Assembly: GCF_007004545.3 (NCBI RefSeq)
Contig: NZ_CP045503.2
Coordinates: 3,194,501 to 3,258,500, forward strand
DNA: 64,000 nt
Source of the DNA: Shewanella eurypsychrophilus
GTDB lineage: Bacteria; Pseudomonadota; Gammaproteobacteria; Enterobacterales; Shewanellaceae
Direction of reading: 5' to 3'
Shown here one piece after another: positions 18,166-26,415 of the stretch. Each line of letters begins with the position of its first letter. The stretch's first letter is position 1. A program made the position numbers and the translations under genes. Under the pieces are notes generated by a model. That model searched no databases, was not told where the DNA came from, and was given only the letters and a program-made list of their open reading frames with translations.

Positions 18166-19416
18166 CTATAAAACTAACTGGTTACGTCCATTTTTTTTAG
18201 CCAAATAGAGCTTTTTATCAGCCAAACTCAACATAGACTTAATATCATTTTTTATTCCATGAAATAAACCAATAGACACGGTAACATTTATGATAACACC
18301 ATCATTTTCATAAGATTTCGATTCTATTTGTCTTATCATCTTTTCAAAAATATCAATAGCTTTTTCTAGCGACAAATCATCAAGAACGACACAAAATTCT
18401 TCTCCTCCATTTCTGACAATAAGATCTTTTTTTCTAAAGTTAGATTTTAAAATCTCGCTTATCCACTTTAAGACATCATCCCCAACATCATGACCAAAGG
18501 TATCATTAACAGCTTTAAAATGGTCTATGTCTATCATAGCGACTGATAATGGACTATTTGCTATAAGTGCTGATTGTATCAGCACTTTAGATTCCACCTC
18601 TAAAGCACGGCGATTTTTAAGTTGAGTGAGTGGGTCTATGGTTGCTTCAATATTTTTTTCTTGAATGGTATCCAACATTTCAAGCACTTGCATAATGCGA
18701 AGGTTTAATTGCTCTTTTACAAAAGGCTTAGTGATGAAATCATTAGCACCTTTTTTTAAAAACTCTATAGAAAGCTGACTGTTATAGCCATGCGGGGTCA
18801 TTCCAAGTACGCCGAGCATTGTCGAAGGAAAATGTTCGCGTATATCTTCAACAAGCTCAACACCTTGAATGTCACCGCTTATATCTAAATCAATTAATAC
18901 GACTTGAATATCACTGTGAGTTTTTAATAGCTCTAAGGTAGTTTTAGCGTCACTACTTTGTAATGACGCCAAACCAAATTGCTGTAAACTCCCTGCTAAT
19001 TTATTACGAAAACTCTCAGAGCCATCAACGATTAACGCTTTGATAAAATCATTTTTATATACTCGTTCGATTAGTCTTGTACTGTAAAGAAGATCAGTGT
19101 TTGGTTTTTTTATTAAGTATTCAAAAACACATTTATCTAATAATACCTCTCTAATCTCAGTAGAGTATTCTTGCGTATATACAATAGTTGGGATCTTATG
19201 TTCAAGAAGTAAATCTACACTCTGCCCCTCCATTGCCCCATCAAGAAAATAATCAAGTAATGCTATAAATACATTCTCATTATTTTTAGTTAAATAGTCT
19301 TGTAATTGTGCAAAGGTTTCTACCGTATCTATAGAATAACTAAAGTTTTTTCTTAGTTCTTCTATCTTACTTTTTAATAATTGAGGGTTATCTTCTATAA
19401 GAAGTATTTTTTTCAT
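18166..19416 (-). CDS. Diguanylate cyclase response regulator with two receiver domains
   Basis: 416 residues: receiver 1 (about 1-118; Glu8-Asp9, phospho-acceptor near Asp55 in ALLDYFLDG, Lys in IKKP), receiver 2 (about 122-245; Asp near 176 in VVLIDLDISGD, TKPF) and a GGDEF domain. The active-site motif GGEEF is at 337-341, with an RxxD product-inhibition site (RKKD) five residues before. It should synthesise cyclic di-GMP under phosphorylation control. Receiver 2 has IVDGS where VDDS is usual, so one magnesium-binding acid is missing. The gene is AT-rich compared with uvrC and stands alone beside mobile-element remnants. Confidence 0.88.
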   Translation of the reverse strand: MKKILLIEDNPQLLKSKIEELRKNFSYSIDTVETFAQLQDYLTKNNENVFIALLDYFLDGAMEGQSVDLLLEHKIPTIVYTQEYSTEIREVLLDKCVFEYLIKKPNTDLLYSTRLIERVYKNDFIKALIVDGSESFRNKLAGSLQQFGLASLQSSDAKTTLELLKTHSDIQVVLIDLDISGDIQGVELVEDIREHFPSTMLGVLGMTPHGYNSQLSIEFLKKGANDFITKPFVKEQLNLRIMQVLEMLDTIQEKNIEATIDPLTQLKNRRALEVESKVLIQSALIANSPLSVAMIDIDHFKAVNDTFGHDVGDDVLKWISEILKSNFRKKDLIVRNGGEEFCVVLDDLSLEKAIDIFEKMIRQIESKSYENDGVIINVTVSIGLFHGIKNDIKSMLSLADKKLYLAKKNGRNQLVL

Positions 19417-20064
19417 TTGAACCTTTACTTAGTAATTAAGTGCATTTCAATCAAATATTTTTGTCTGTGGATACAGGTATCATATTTTGTCACCTTGAAA
19501 TTTATGTCGCATTAATGCATAAAGGTCAAATTACAAATATGTAACGTTAATACTGTAGCTGCGTTGAACATCGAGCTCCAGATCTTGTGCAGACAGATTT
19601 AGTCGGGCTAGTGAATGGGTATTAGGCGAAACAGCTATTCGTTCAATGTATCGAAAGTTACTTAGTATTTAAAATAAAAAACTGTCGGACACCAAAATAG
19701 TGCTCCCGTGCCCCTAGCCTAGTTTATTTCTTTTAGTTTGATAGAACAATCCCCAAGTGACTCTCCCTTAGCGATAAAGCTAAAACTTCAAAAGCTTAAG
19801 AGGTATAAGTATGTTACAAGCCCCGCCAGTGTTGGCTTGTTTCTAGTTATTGTCAGTGGGCGACAGCCAGCACCAAGAGTACTAGAAGTCGGTGCATAAA
19901 GAGCTCATCATATGTCATCTATGCGTCTATTTTTCTTCGTTCGACAGTATACAGTGTAAAGCAGTAACTTGAGATTCACATAAGAGCGGAACAAAAATGG
20001 AACTAAGTGCTTGAAGCACGATCCGAGTGTTCGACGAAGAAAAATGAACCTGCGGTCTACAAGC
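19417..20064. other. Gene-poor region, probable decayed mobile DNA
   Basis: About 650 bp with no reading frame I trust. There are small inverted repeats, for example GTGCTTGAAGCAC near 20007 and GTGTTGGC near 19832 with GCCAGCAC near 19868. Relics of transposase sequence follow directly, so the region may be decayed insertion-sequence DNA. Confidence 0.35.
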
Positions 20065-20139
20065 ATGGTTAATTTAGAAGCTCTTTTCACTGATGTCGAT
20101 GATTTTTTTGTCAGAAGTTTGTGCCAGAGTGTGAAGTGA
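20065..20139 (+). pseudogene. N-terminal relic of an IS982-type transposase
   Basis: 24 codons reading MVNLEALFTDVDDFFVRSL, then a stop. The pattern hydrophobic-LF-x-DVDDF near the start is typical of IS982-family transposase N-termini as I recall them. Nothing of the rest of the enzyme is recognisable. The call rests on one short motif. Confidence 0.4.
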
Positions 20140-20306
20140 CCTTACTCAAATAAATCCAAAAATAACGCAACAAGCCGTCCTCGCTGGCACCTAAGAAGAG
20201 GTAAACACTTAAAATATGAAGTACAGTATATTCCTGACATTACGAAAAATGACGTTTATTATCCCTATAGTCTGAAGATGTTCTTGGAGAGTTTGAAGCA
20301 GAAAAA
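20140..20306 (+). other. Short open frame without start, unrecognised fragment
   Basis: One frame is open for about 56 codons after a stop near 20138 and ends with TAG near 20304. It contains KHLKYEVQYIPDITKND and YYPYSLKMFLESLKQ. There is no start codon or ribosome binding site. It may be a fragment of a lost gene. I do not recognise it. Confidence 0.3.
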
Positions 20307-20370
20307 CCAGTAGAAATTTGAAATATTAGTAAATATATTTAATTAATTATGTGTGGGGGGGGTAAAAATA

Positions 20371-20940
20371 ATGAACGATGATAAAATTAAAGAAATCCAA
20401 GAAAATGGGTTCGCCATAAACAAAAAATCAGACACAATGCTTTATAGTTATGATTATGCCTATACAATGGGGATGAATACCAATTCAAAAAATGGGATTG
20501 TATTACCTGAGTTGTTTTTAACGGGTGTTCCGTCTATGGATGGCGCCAGAATTCTTAATACTATATCAATGGCTATTTTTAAGATGGGCTTGCCTGAAGG
20601 TGACTTTATTTATAAAGATATTGAAGGGCTCGACAGAATAAATATTTTACTCGTAGAGATAAAAGACATTTATAAAATCCGGAGCCAGATAAAAGATGTT
20701 GAAAATGTAAATAATGAAATAAATGGCAAGGGATTACAAAAAATTTATCAAGTTGTCATTTCAGATAGTAAGAAAAGGTTTAATCTTAAAAATCCTGATG
20801 AAGAATTAGATATCTATTTTGATATAGATACTGTTGATTTATCTACAATCGCACCAATCTCTATACCTAGAGTAAATAAAAAAGAACATCTTTTATTAGT
20901 TAAGGCACAAAGGTTTTTAAGTCAAACTATCGTAAAATAA
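20371..20940 (+). CDS. DUF4262-like hypothetical protein
   Basis: 189 residues, Lys/Ile/Asn-rich and much more AT-rich than the core genes. The N-terminal part (NGFAI, then YDYAYTMGM, then LPELFLTGVP and ARILNTIS) follows the pattern of DUF4262 proteins, whose function is unknown. A tract of eight G residues (20355-20362) is the ribosome binding site before ATG 20371; an upstream GTG lies before and in that tract. The flanking transposase remnants and base composition suggest horizontal transfer. Confidence 0.6.
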   Translation: MNDDKIKEIQENGFAINKKSDTMLYSYDYAYTMGMNTNSKNGIVLPELFLTGVPSMDGARILNTISMAIFKMGLPEGDFIYKDIEGLDRINILLVEIKDIYKIRSQIKDVENVNNEINGKGLQKIYQVVISDSKKRFNLKNPDEELDIYFDIDTVDLSTIAPISIPRVNKKEHLLLVKAQRFLSQTIVK

Positions 20941-21046
20941 AGAAGTTTCCTAATGGAAGCGAGTAGGTCCCCCTTCCCCCCCCAGCAAGGCTAAACAAAA
21001 AAAGCAGAGGCCACACCGAAAACCGGATAACGCTACCCAAAAATAA
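20941..21046. other. Spacer with poly-C tract
   Basis: Non-coding sequence after the DUF4262-like gene, containing an eight-C run (20976-20983) just after a five-C run. It leads into the IS91-type transposase remnant. Confidence 0.3.
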
Positions 21047-21235
21047 ACGACCACAGAAAAAGCCAAGTCAATGACTTGGGCGCAAAGACTCAAACGGGTT
21101 TTTAGGATAGATATCGAAACCTGCTATCAATTCGGTGGTGTGGTTAAGATCATTGCAAGCATTGCTAGTTTTGAAACCCGGTACTCTCAAATGAGAGTGC
21201 CCAGCCTCATATCAATATGGCGGAAAGATAGCTGA
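21047..21235 (+). pseudogene. C-terminal remnant of an IS91-type transposase
   Basis: The frame reads KAKSMTWAQRLKRVFRIDIE, then TCYQFGGVVKIIASI. This matches the C-terminal segment of IS91-like rolling-circle transposases, typically MTWAQRLKRVFNIDIE followed by a C-x-x-C and GG-V-K-V-I-A. The second Cys of the pair is Phe here. An in-frame TAA at 21044 and the absence of upstream domains show it is a fragment. The terminal part (SIWRKDS) is not transposase-like and coincides with a copy of the tRNA-Ser 3' end. Confidence 0.65.
21218..21231. repeat. Imperfect copy of the tRNA-Ser 3' end (possible att scar)
   Basis: TGGCGGAAAGATAG matches 13 of 14 bases of TGGCGGAGAGATAG at 21319-21332, the 3' end of tRNA-Ser on the same strand, and both are followed at the same distance by TGAAC. 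A direct repeat of a tRNA 3' end next to mobile remnants is what an integrase target duplication would leave. It is short and could be chance. Confidence 0.35.
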
Positions 21236-21282
21236 CCTGAACAAGAAAAGCCCAAGGGTTCAATCACCATTTTGTAAATAGC

Positions 21283-21312
21283 AAAAAGCCCGCTTTAATA
21301 AGCGGGCTTTTC
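21283..21312 (-). terminator. Terminator of tRNA-Ser
   Basis: On the minus strand, a 12-bp stem (AAAAGCCCGCTT with its complement) and a 4-nt loop, ending in a T run. Confidence 0.85.
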
Positions 21313-21318
21313 TAGATG

Positions 21319-21409
21319 TGGCGGAGAGATAGGGATTTGAACCCTAGACGGGCTATAAACCCGTGCCGGTTTTCAAGACCGGTGCATTCGACCACTCTGC
21401 CATCTCTCC
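21319..21409 (-). tRNA. tRNA-Ser(TGA)
   Basis: 91 nt with encoded CCA and the long variable arm typical of serine tRNAs. Acceptor GGAGAGA pairs with TCTCTCC. The anticodon stem CCGGT/ACCGG encloses CTTGAAA, giving TGA. Its 3' end faces the accessory region 18.1-21.3 kb, consistent with use as an integration site. Confidence 0.95.
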
Positions 21410-21644
21410 GAACGGGGCGAATATTATAAGTATCTCGGTTTGATGTAAACTCTTTTTTTAAATAAACCGCCTGACTGACTAGCTTATAATCAATGTGCAT
21501 GAAAAAAACTCATAATGTGATCTGAGGAAACGCCACTATTTCCCTGTTACCATGCATGACATGGATTTTCGAATCCACTTGAAACATAAAGTAATACCTC
21601 AATCAAATTGAATATGGGCTCAAAGGAGGATGTGGTAACATGTG

Positions 21645-23453
21645 ATGACAATCTATGTAGATTCTCACTTTAAAGTAGCCAACATTTTTATGAATCCTAA
21701 TGTTATTCCCGTGTCAGCATTAACTCCTCAGCATACTATCCCTGAAATATCGACACTAAAACCTGAATTGAGACATTTGCTTTTAGGTCAAGAACGGATC
21801 CTTGATGCTTTCACTCTTTTGACTAAAACGACTAATCAACATATGTACCTTGCTGATTATGTGGGTATTGATAGAGAACCTTTTATTGCAGCACTAGTTA
21901 GTCAGCAACAGAAAAAAACGAAACAGTTTTTATTCATAACAAAAGACAGTAACAGCAGACAATTTCAGTGGTCGAATGCTTCGGTTCAAGAAAGTAACAA
22001 TCACACCGATATTATCTGTGAAAAAGATCATTGCTATCAATATTTATCTGGCGACATTAAACGCTCAGATTTAGTGGGTAAAGTGTCGACAGATGATAAT
22101 TCCCAGGTAAATTCTGAAAACCTAAGCAAGATCCGCTATCACGCGGGTGCTTTAGCTCAATGCCATACTATATTCATTTGCGCTGACTCTCTCTGGAAAC
22201 GAGAAGGCTTATGGGATCTGATTCTTTCTATTTTATCTAAACAAGAATACCAAGTTCACTCTCAACTGCCACCAATACCATTAAACTGCAAAATTGTGTT
22301 AGTCGGCAATAGCAATCAATATAGTATCTGCTGGATAGAAGAACCTCAATTTTCAACCCATTTTCCACTACTGGGTGAAATGAGCAATGAACTGGATATC
22401 AAGCATCATTCAGAGCAGGACTATGGTAATTGGGTAATGACTGTTGCAGAGCAATATCAAGTATCGTTAGATAACTCTGTTTTAGCACCGCTTTTTCAAT
22501 ACAGCGCCCGATTGGCAGATCATCAACAGCGTCTCAGTTTGCAATCATCTCAAATAGGTCAACTATTAGCTCAAGCTCAAGCATATAGCGATAATGATAC
22601 AATAACAGCCGATGACTTAGCTTATGCGCTAACTCGTCATCAGCTACGTCATAGTGCCTCTGAGAGCCTATCTGCACAGAACTTCGATGACAAATTTATT
22701 AACCTGCCAACGGCTGACACCATGGTAGGTCAAATCAATGGACTGACAGTGCTCGATACCGTTGAATATAGCTATGGAGAACCTGCACGTATCACTGCAT
22801 CCGTTCACTATGGTGATGGTGAAGTTGCCGATATAGAAAGAAAGTCAGAACTTGGCGGTAATATCCATGCTAAAGGCATGATGATCTTATCTTCTTGCCT
22901 TTATCGAATTTTTGGCAAAGATGCCCCACTCCATTTAAATGCCAACATCGTTTTTGAACAATCCTATCAAGAAATTGATGGTGACAGTGCTTCGTTAGCT
23001 GAATATTGTTGTTTAATTTCAGCCATAACAGAAAAAGCGATTAATCAAGGTATTGCAGCTACTGGTGCAATCGATCAATTTGGTCATGTACAAGCTATAG
23101 GCGGCGTGAACGAAAAAATTGAAGGCTTCTTTAATTTATGCGAACGCCGAGGATTAACAGGAACACAAGGTGTGATCATCCCAAGGTCAAATACTCAACA
23201 ACTCAACTTACCAACTCAGCTCGTTGAAGCGATAAAAGCCAAGCGTTTTTATTTGTATCAAATAGAGCATATAGATGAAGCTGTTGAATTATTGATGGCA
23301 ACAACCGCGGGCGTAGCAGATGAAAATAACGACTTTCCAAAAGATTCAATATATGGTTTAGTCCAGAACCGCTTAGCAAATCTGGCTGGTTATACGGATG
23401 CAGAACCCACTTTTTTTGAGACCTTGCTCCAAAAGTTGAAGTTTTCTAGCTGA
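21645..23453 (+). CDS. ycbZ: Lon-like AAA+ protease (YcbZ/LonH type)
   Basis: 602 residues. An AAA-type ATPase region is divergent (LLLGQERILDAF near the N-terminus), and a C-terminal Lon (S16) protease domain carries the dyad Ser448 (GDSAS) and Lys491 (NEKIEGF), 43 residues apart as in Lon. The gene precedes fabA, as does E. coli ycbZ. Substrates are unknown. Start choice: AGGAGG at 21624-21629 is followed by ATG TGG TAA and by ATG TGA, the latter overlapping the ATG at 21645. A GTG at 21642 is an alternative start. Confidence 0.85.
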   Translation: MTIYVDSHFKVANIFMNPNVIPVSALTPQHTIPEISTLKPELRHLLLGQERILDAFTLLTKTTNQHMYLADYVGIDREPFIAALVSQQQKKTKQFLFITKDSNSRQFQWSNASVQESNNHTDIICEKDHCYQYLSGDIKRSDLVGKVSTDDNSQVNSENLSKIRYHAGALAQCHTIFICADSLWKREGLWDLILSILSKQEYQVHSQLPPIPLNCKIVLVGNSNQYSICWIEEPQFSTHFPLLGEMSNELDIKHHSEQDYGNWVMTVAEQYQVSLDNSVLAPLFQYSARLADHQQRLSLQSSQIGQLLAQAQAYSDNDTITADDLAYALTRHQLRHSASESLSAQNFDDKFINLPTADTMVGQINGLTVLDTVEYSYGEPARITASVHYGDGEVADIERKSELGGNIHAKGMMILSSCLYRIFGKDAPLHLNANIVFEQSYQEIDGDSASLAEYCCLISAITEKAINQGIAATGAIDQFGHVQAIGGVNEKIEGFFNLCERRGLTGTQGVIIPRSNTQQLNLPTQLVEAIKAKRFYLYQIEHIDEAVELLMATTAGVADENNDFPKDSIYGLVQNRLANLAGYTDAEPTFFETLLQKLKFSS

Positions 23454-23464
23454 TCGGAGTTGTT
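23448..23464. promoter_or_regulatory. Probable FadR operator of fabA
   Basis: AGCTGATCGGAGTTGTT agrees at about 13 of 17 positions with the FadR consensus AACTGGTCNGACCTGTT, and occupies the same place relative to fabA as the E. coli FadR site. In E. coli FadR activates fabA. It overlaps the stop codon of the upstream protease gene. Confidence 0.6.
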
Positions 23465-23465
23465 T

Positions 23466-23483
23466 AGCGTACACGTGTTCGCT
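23466..23483. promoter_or_regulatory. Probable FabR operator of fabA
   Basis: AGCGTACACGTGTTCGCT is a near-perfect 18-bp palindrome matching the FabR site known at fabA and fabB (AGCGTACA-N2-TGTTCGCT type). FabR represses unsaturated fatty acid synthesis in response to the acyl pool. It directly follows the FadR-like site, as in E. coli. Confidence 0.75.
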
Positions 23484-23521
23484 AATCTTGACTCCTCAAA
23501 TTGTAGGAGTGAAGTAAATCA

Positions 23522-24037
23522 ATGAGTAAAGCAAATAGTTTCAGTAAAGAAGAGCTCATCGCCTGTGGTCATGCTGAGTTATTCGGAAAAAATTCACCGC
23601 GTCTACCAATAGACAAGATGTTAATGATCGATCGGATCGTTAAGATCAATGCAAATGGTGGTGAATTTGAGAAAGGTGAGATTGTTGCAGAGCTAGATAT
23701 TGATCCCAAACTATGGTTCTTCGATTGTCATTTCGAAAATGATCCCGTTATGCCAGGTTGTCTTGGACTTGATGCCATGTGGCAACTGGTTGGTTTTTTC
23801 CTTGGTTGGGAAGGGGCTGAAGGCAAAGGTCGTGCGTTAGGCGTTGGTGAGGTGAAGTTTACCGGCCAAGTCCTACCAGATGCCAAAAAAGTGACTTATA
23901 AACTCACCATAAAACGTAAAGTGTATCGAAAGCTGACTATGGGTATAGCGGATGCAACCATGGAAGTAGATGGGCGTGAAATTTATAGTGCTAAAGATCT
24001 TAAAGTTGGGATTTTCACAGATACAAGTACATTTTAA
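23522..24037 (+). CDS. fabA: 3-hydroxydecanoyl-ACP dehydratase/isomerase
   Basis: It introduces the double bond at the C10 stage of anaerobic unsaturated fatty acid synthesis. At 171 residues, the hot-dog fold enzyme has catalytic His70 (CHF) and Asp84 (GLDAMW), and is colinear with E. coli FabA, with [19 protein letters not shown] nearly invariant. Paired FadR-like and FabR-like sites upstream imply control by acyl supply, useful for membrane fluidity in a marine organism. Confidence 0.97.
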   Translation: MSKANSFSKEELIACGHAELFGKNSPRLPIDKMLMIDRIVKINANGGEFEKGEIVAELDIDPKLWFFDCHFENDPVMPGCLGLDAMWQLVGFFLGWEGAEGKGRALGVGEVKFTGQVLPDAKKVTYKLTIKRKVYRKLTMGIADATMEVDGREIYSAKDLKVGIFTDTSTF

Positions 24038-24083
24038 TCCTGCTCTAAATTATAGATAACATCCAATTTCAAGCATAAAAATG

Positions 24084-24116
24084 CCCTCTTTTATGAGCTT
24101 AGCTCAAAGAGGGCAA
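24084..24116 (-). terminator. Terminator of rmf
   Basis: A long hairpin GCCCTCTTT / AAAGAGGGC with an inner TGAGC / GCTCA stem. On the minus strand it is followed by ATTTTTATG. It lies between convergent fabA and rmf. Confidence 0.7.
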
Positions 24117-24125
24117 AATGCTGTG

Positions 24126-24302
24126 CTACTTATTAAATAAGCCAGTTAACCGGCCATCTACGCCTTCACGCCACCCCCCTAACCACTGTGACTTAGAATC
24201 GAGTGTTGAGTACGGACAAATTTCTTTTGAGCGGCCACCTACTCCGGCTTGAAATCCTTTTGAAAAAGCTCTGTCTAAACGATCTCTTTTTTGTCTTTTC
24301 AT
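24126..24302 (-). CDS. rmf: Ribosome modulation factor
   Basis: A 58-residue basic protein that dimerises 70S ribosomes into inactive 100S particles in stationary phase. MKRQKRDRLDRAFSKGFQAG and CPYSTL...SQWLGGWREG match E. coli RMF (55 residues). The start at 24302 has GAGG eight nt upstream; an in-frame start eight codons earlier would add a non-conserved tail. rmf is adjacent to fabA, as in E. coli. Confidence 0.95.
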   Translation of the reverse strand: MKRQKRDRLDRAFSKGFQAGVGGRSKEICPYSTLDSKSQWLGGWREGVDGRLTGLFNK

Positions 24303-24433
24303 GCAAGCATCCTCTGTTTTACACACAAAGAAGCAATAGCTTCAACTGATAGAAATAGAACTTTTTTAACTCAAAATCAATCAAAATTTAACCAATTTAC
24401 ATGCTTATTTTTTAAGCTATTGACTTTTTAGAC

Positions 24434-24460
24434 AAAAAAAATCGAGGCATTTGCCTCGAT
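24434..24460 (-). terminator. Terminator of the DUF3466 gene
   Basis: On the minus strand the stem ATCGAGGC / GCCTCGAT with loop AAAT is followed by a run of seven T residues. Confidence 0.85.
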
Positions 24461-24478
24461 CTCTAAAAAAGTATTCTA

Positions 24479-26371
24479 CTACTTATAACGACGACGTAAC
24501 CAAAGCAGTGGAAGCGTAAACAACCAGATAAAGCTAGCGGCGCCTTTACGCTCATAGTCTTCAGCGTCATCATTACTATCGACACAGTTGTTAGCGTTGA
24601 GCCATTCCTCTGTCGCTTCTGTACCGTTGGTCTTTAATATGACTGAACGCGGTAAGTATGAAGTAAGAGGATCACCATATCCATTCACTTCGAAGACAGG
24701 TAAACCGTTATCACCAATGACCAGATTACCATCCGAGTCAAACTTATATTGGGGCTTACGGACGAAAACAGTCCCTGCGATAACACCTTCTTCATTGATA
24801 CTGTTAGCTTCAACAACTAAGAGGTCTTCATTATAGGTCAGCGTTACATCTGTTCCATCCTTAACAGAGACTTGTCGACGCTGCCACTTGTCATCGACTT
24901 TTTCGAAACCTTTCGACTCACACGTTAACAGCTGGTTTAAATTTCTAAACTCATCTGCACCTTTGTTGTAGAGGAAACCGGCTTTTGGACGAGGTTTCTC
25001 TTTATCATGGGTCGTTTCAATAAAACCAACAACCTGTCCCTTGTTGTTAATATCTTTTGGCTTACTGCTTAGATCCGACGTTGAATTGTAAAAATCATTT
25101 GGAGTAACAATTTCAGACTCAGGGTTATTAGTATCGAAATAGAAAAACTTATCTCTTATATAACCATCAAGATATTGCTGGTAGCTACCCACTAAGATGC
25201 CACTGTCATTGATATCATAAGCAATCGATTGATATCGATCATCGATCATATCAATCCAGTTATATTCATACTCACCAGCAGTATTTGTAGTCCAATAAGC
25301 CGCATCGAACGCTAACTTATCTTTATTACCTCTACGGTAAACATGAGACCGACCAGCAACATCCCCTTGACTATTAACACCTAATCCTTGAGCGGTATAT
25401 ATATACGTAGAATCAGAAGCAGGTGTAAGCCCGAGAGGTAACTCATGTTCAGAACTTACAGCTCCATCGGATTCAACTTGCCACACATAACCTCGAACTT
25501 GATAGTTGATATATGTGTTGCCGTAATCATCATATGGGAATTGTAAACCTTGAATACAGATATCTACAATTGGATAAGTATCACCGGCAATACAGGAATC
25601 AAGGCGTTCTTTAGAGTTTTTTGATATATCAGTTCCAACATAGCCAACAACAAGACCCGTTGGGTTAATTTTCGCTGCTACTGAATAACCGCCAATATTA
25701 ACGGTGGCATCATCGTTGGAATAAGTGGTTAACGTTGGAGTTAAAGAAGTCTCGACGCCATCATTACTCTTTACAAAACCGCGCTCTTCAAAATCACGGT
25801 AATACCAAAACTCTTGTCCCTCGGTGGACCCTGTATATGTCTCAGTTTCCTCTTCAGCCGTCATCGAGCCAACTTTTAAGCCTGAGTCATTGACTCCATA
25901 ATAATAAACATCTACAGAGTTTATCGTGTCAGGATCATCGGCATCTGTAAGACTAGGATCGGTAGTGCCATTAACACTGTCAAAAACAGGAAGCCAAGGT
26001 TCTGACGAGTCATTTTCAACTGCGGTAAAGGTGAAGTTATTGGCTTTAATAGGATAGTTAATTGAACGAATGATCTTTTCTTCAGGTGCTATACCATCTT
26101 CGATATCGATAACACCGTCATCATCATCAGAAACGCTCAGGTATTTTTTTCCTTTAGAAACACCTAACGACACCCCACTAGCGTTAACAGCCATACCATA
26201 GCCACTACGAGTCCCTTTTAGCGTACCAATCAAATCCGCAGATTCAGAATCCTGAACATAGATGTCATCTAAATTCTTTATCTCATATACAGGTGCTGCT
26301 TGAACACCTTGCAGAGCACCAATTACGCCTAGTGCAACTAATGATAGGGCTTTATCCAATTTCAACTTCAT
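24479..26371 (-). CDS. DUF3466 family surface protein with C-terminal sorting signal
   Basis: 630 residues. Signal peptide (MKLKLDKALSLVALGVIGAL, cleavage near VQA), then repeated modules such as INDSGILVGSYQ, INNKGQVVGFIET and INEEGVIAGTVF, the typical HAF-like repeats of DUF3466. The C-terminus is a tripartite sorting tail: small residues (KGAAS), a hydrophobic stretch (FIWLFTLPLLWL) and RRRYK, like the GlyGly-CTERM signal removed by rhombosortase. Function unknown; probably cell-surface or secreted. The start at 26371 was preferred because it begins at the signal peptide; 26386 is possible. It replaces the pqiABC genes that lie between rmf and uup in E. coli. Confidence 0.75.
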   Translation of the reverse strand: MKLKLDKALSLVALGVIGALQGVQAAPVYEIKNLDDIYVQDSESADLIGTLKGTRSGYGMAVNASGVSLGVSKGKKYLSVSDDDDGVIDIEDGIAPEEKIIRSINYPIKANNFTFTAVENDSSEPWLPVFDSVNGTTDPSLTDADDPDTINSVDVYYYGVNDSGLKVGSMTAEEETETYTGSTEGQEFWYYRDFEERGFVKSNDGVETSLTPTLTTYSNDDATVNIGGYSVAAKINPTGLVVGYVGTDISKNSKERLDSCIAGDTYPIVDICIQGLQFPYDDYGNTYINYQVRGYVWQVESDGAVSSEHELPLGLTPASDSTYIYTAQGLGVNSQGDVAGRSHVYRRGNKDKLAFDAAYWTTNTAGEYEYNWIDMIDDRYQSIAYDINDSGILVGSYQQYLDGYIRDKFFYFDTNNPESEIVTPNDFYNSTSDLSSKPKDINNKGQVVGFIETTHDKEKPRPKAGFLYNKGADEFRNLNQLLTCESKGFEKVDDKWQRRQVSVKDGTDVTLTYNEDLLVVEANSINEEGVIAGTVFVRKPQYKFDSDGNLVIGDNGLPVFEVNGYGDPLTSYLPRSVILKTNGTEATEEWLNANNCVDSNDDAEDYERKGAASFIWLFTLPLLWLRRRYK

Positions 26372-26415
26372 TAACGCTATTCCCATACTATTTCTAGTTT
26401 TATTTTAATTTTGTA

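Noticed and set aside
19908..20090. 60-codon minus-strand frame in the gene-poor region
   Set aside because: No ribosome binding site and Arg/Lys/Leu composition typical of random sequence; it also overlaps the opposite-strand transposase relic.
24043..24480. A pqiABC operon or ycbX at the usual E. coli place
   Set aside because: I looked between rmf and uup and between rlmKL and zapC and found neither; a DUF3466 gene and a tRNA array occupy these places.
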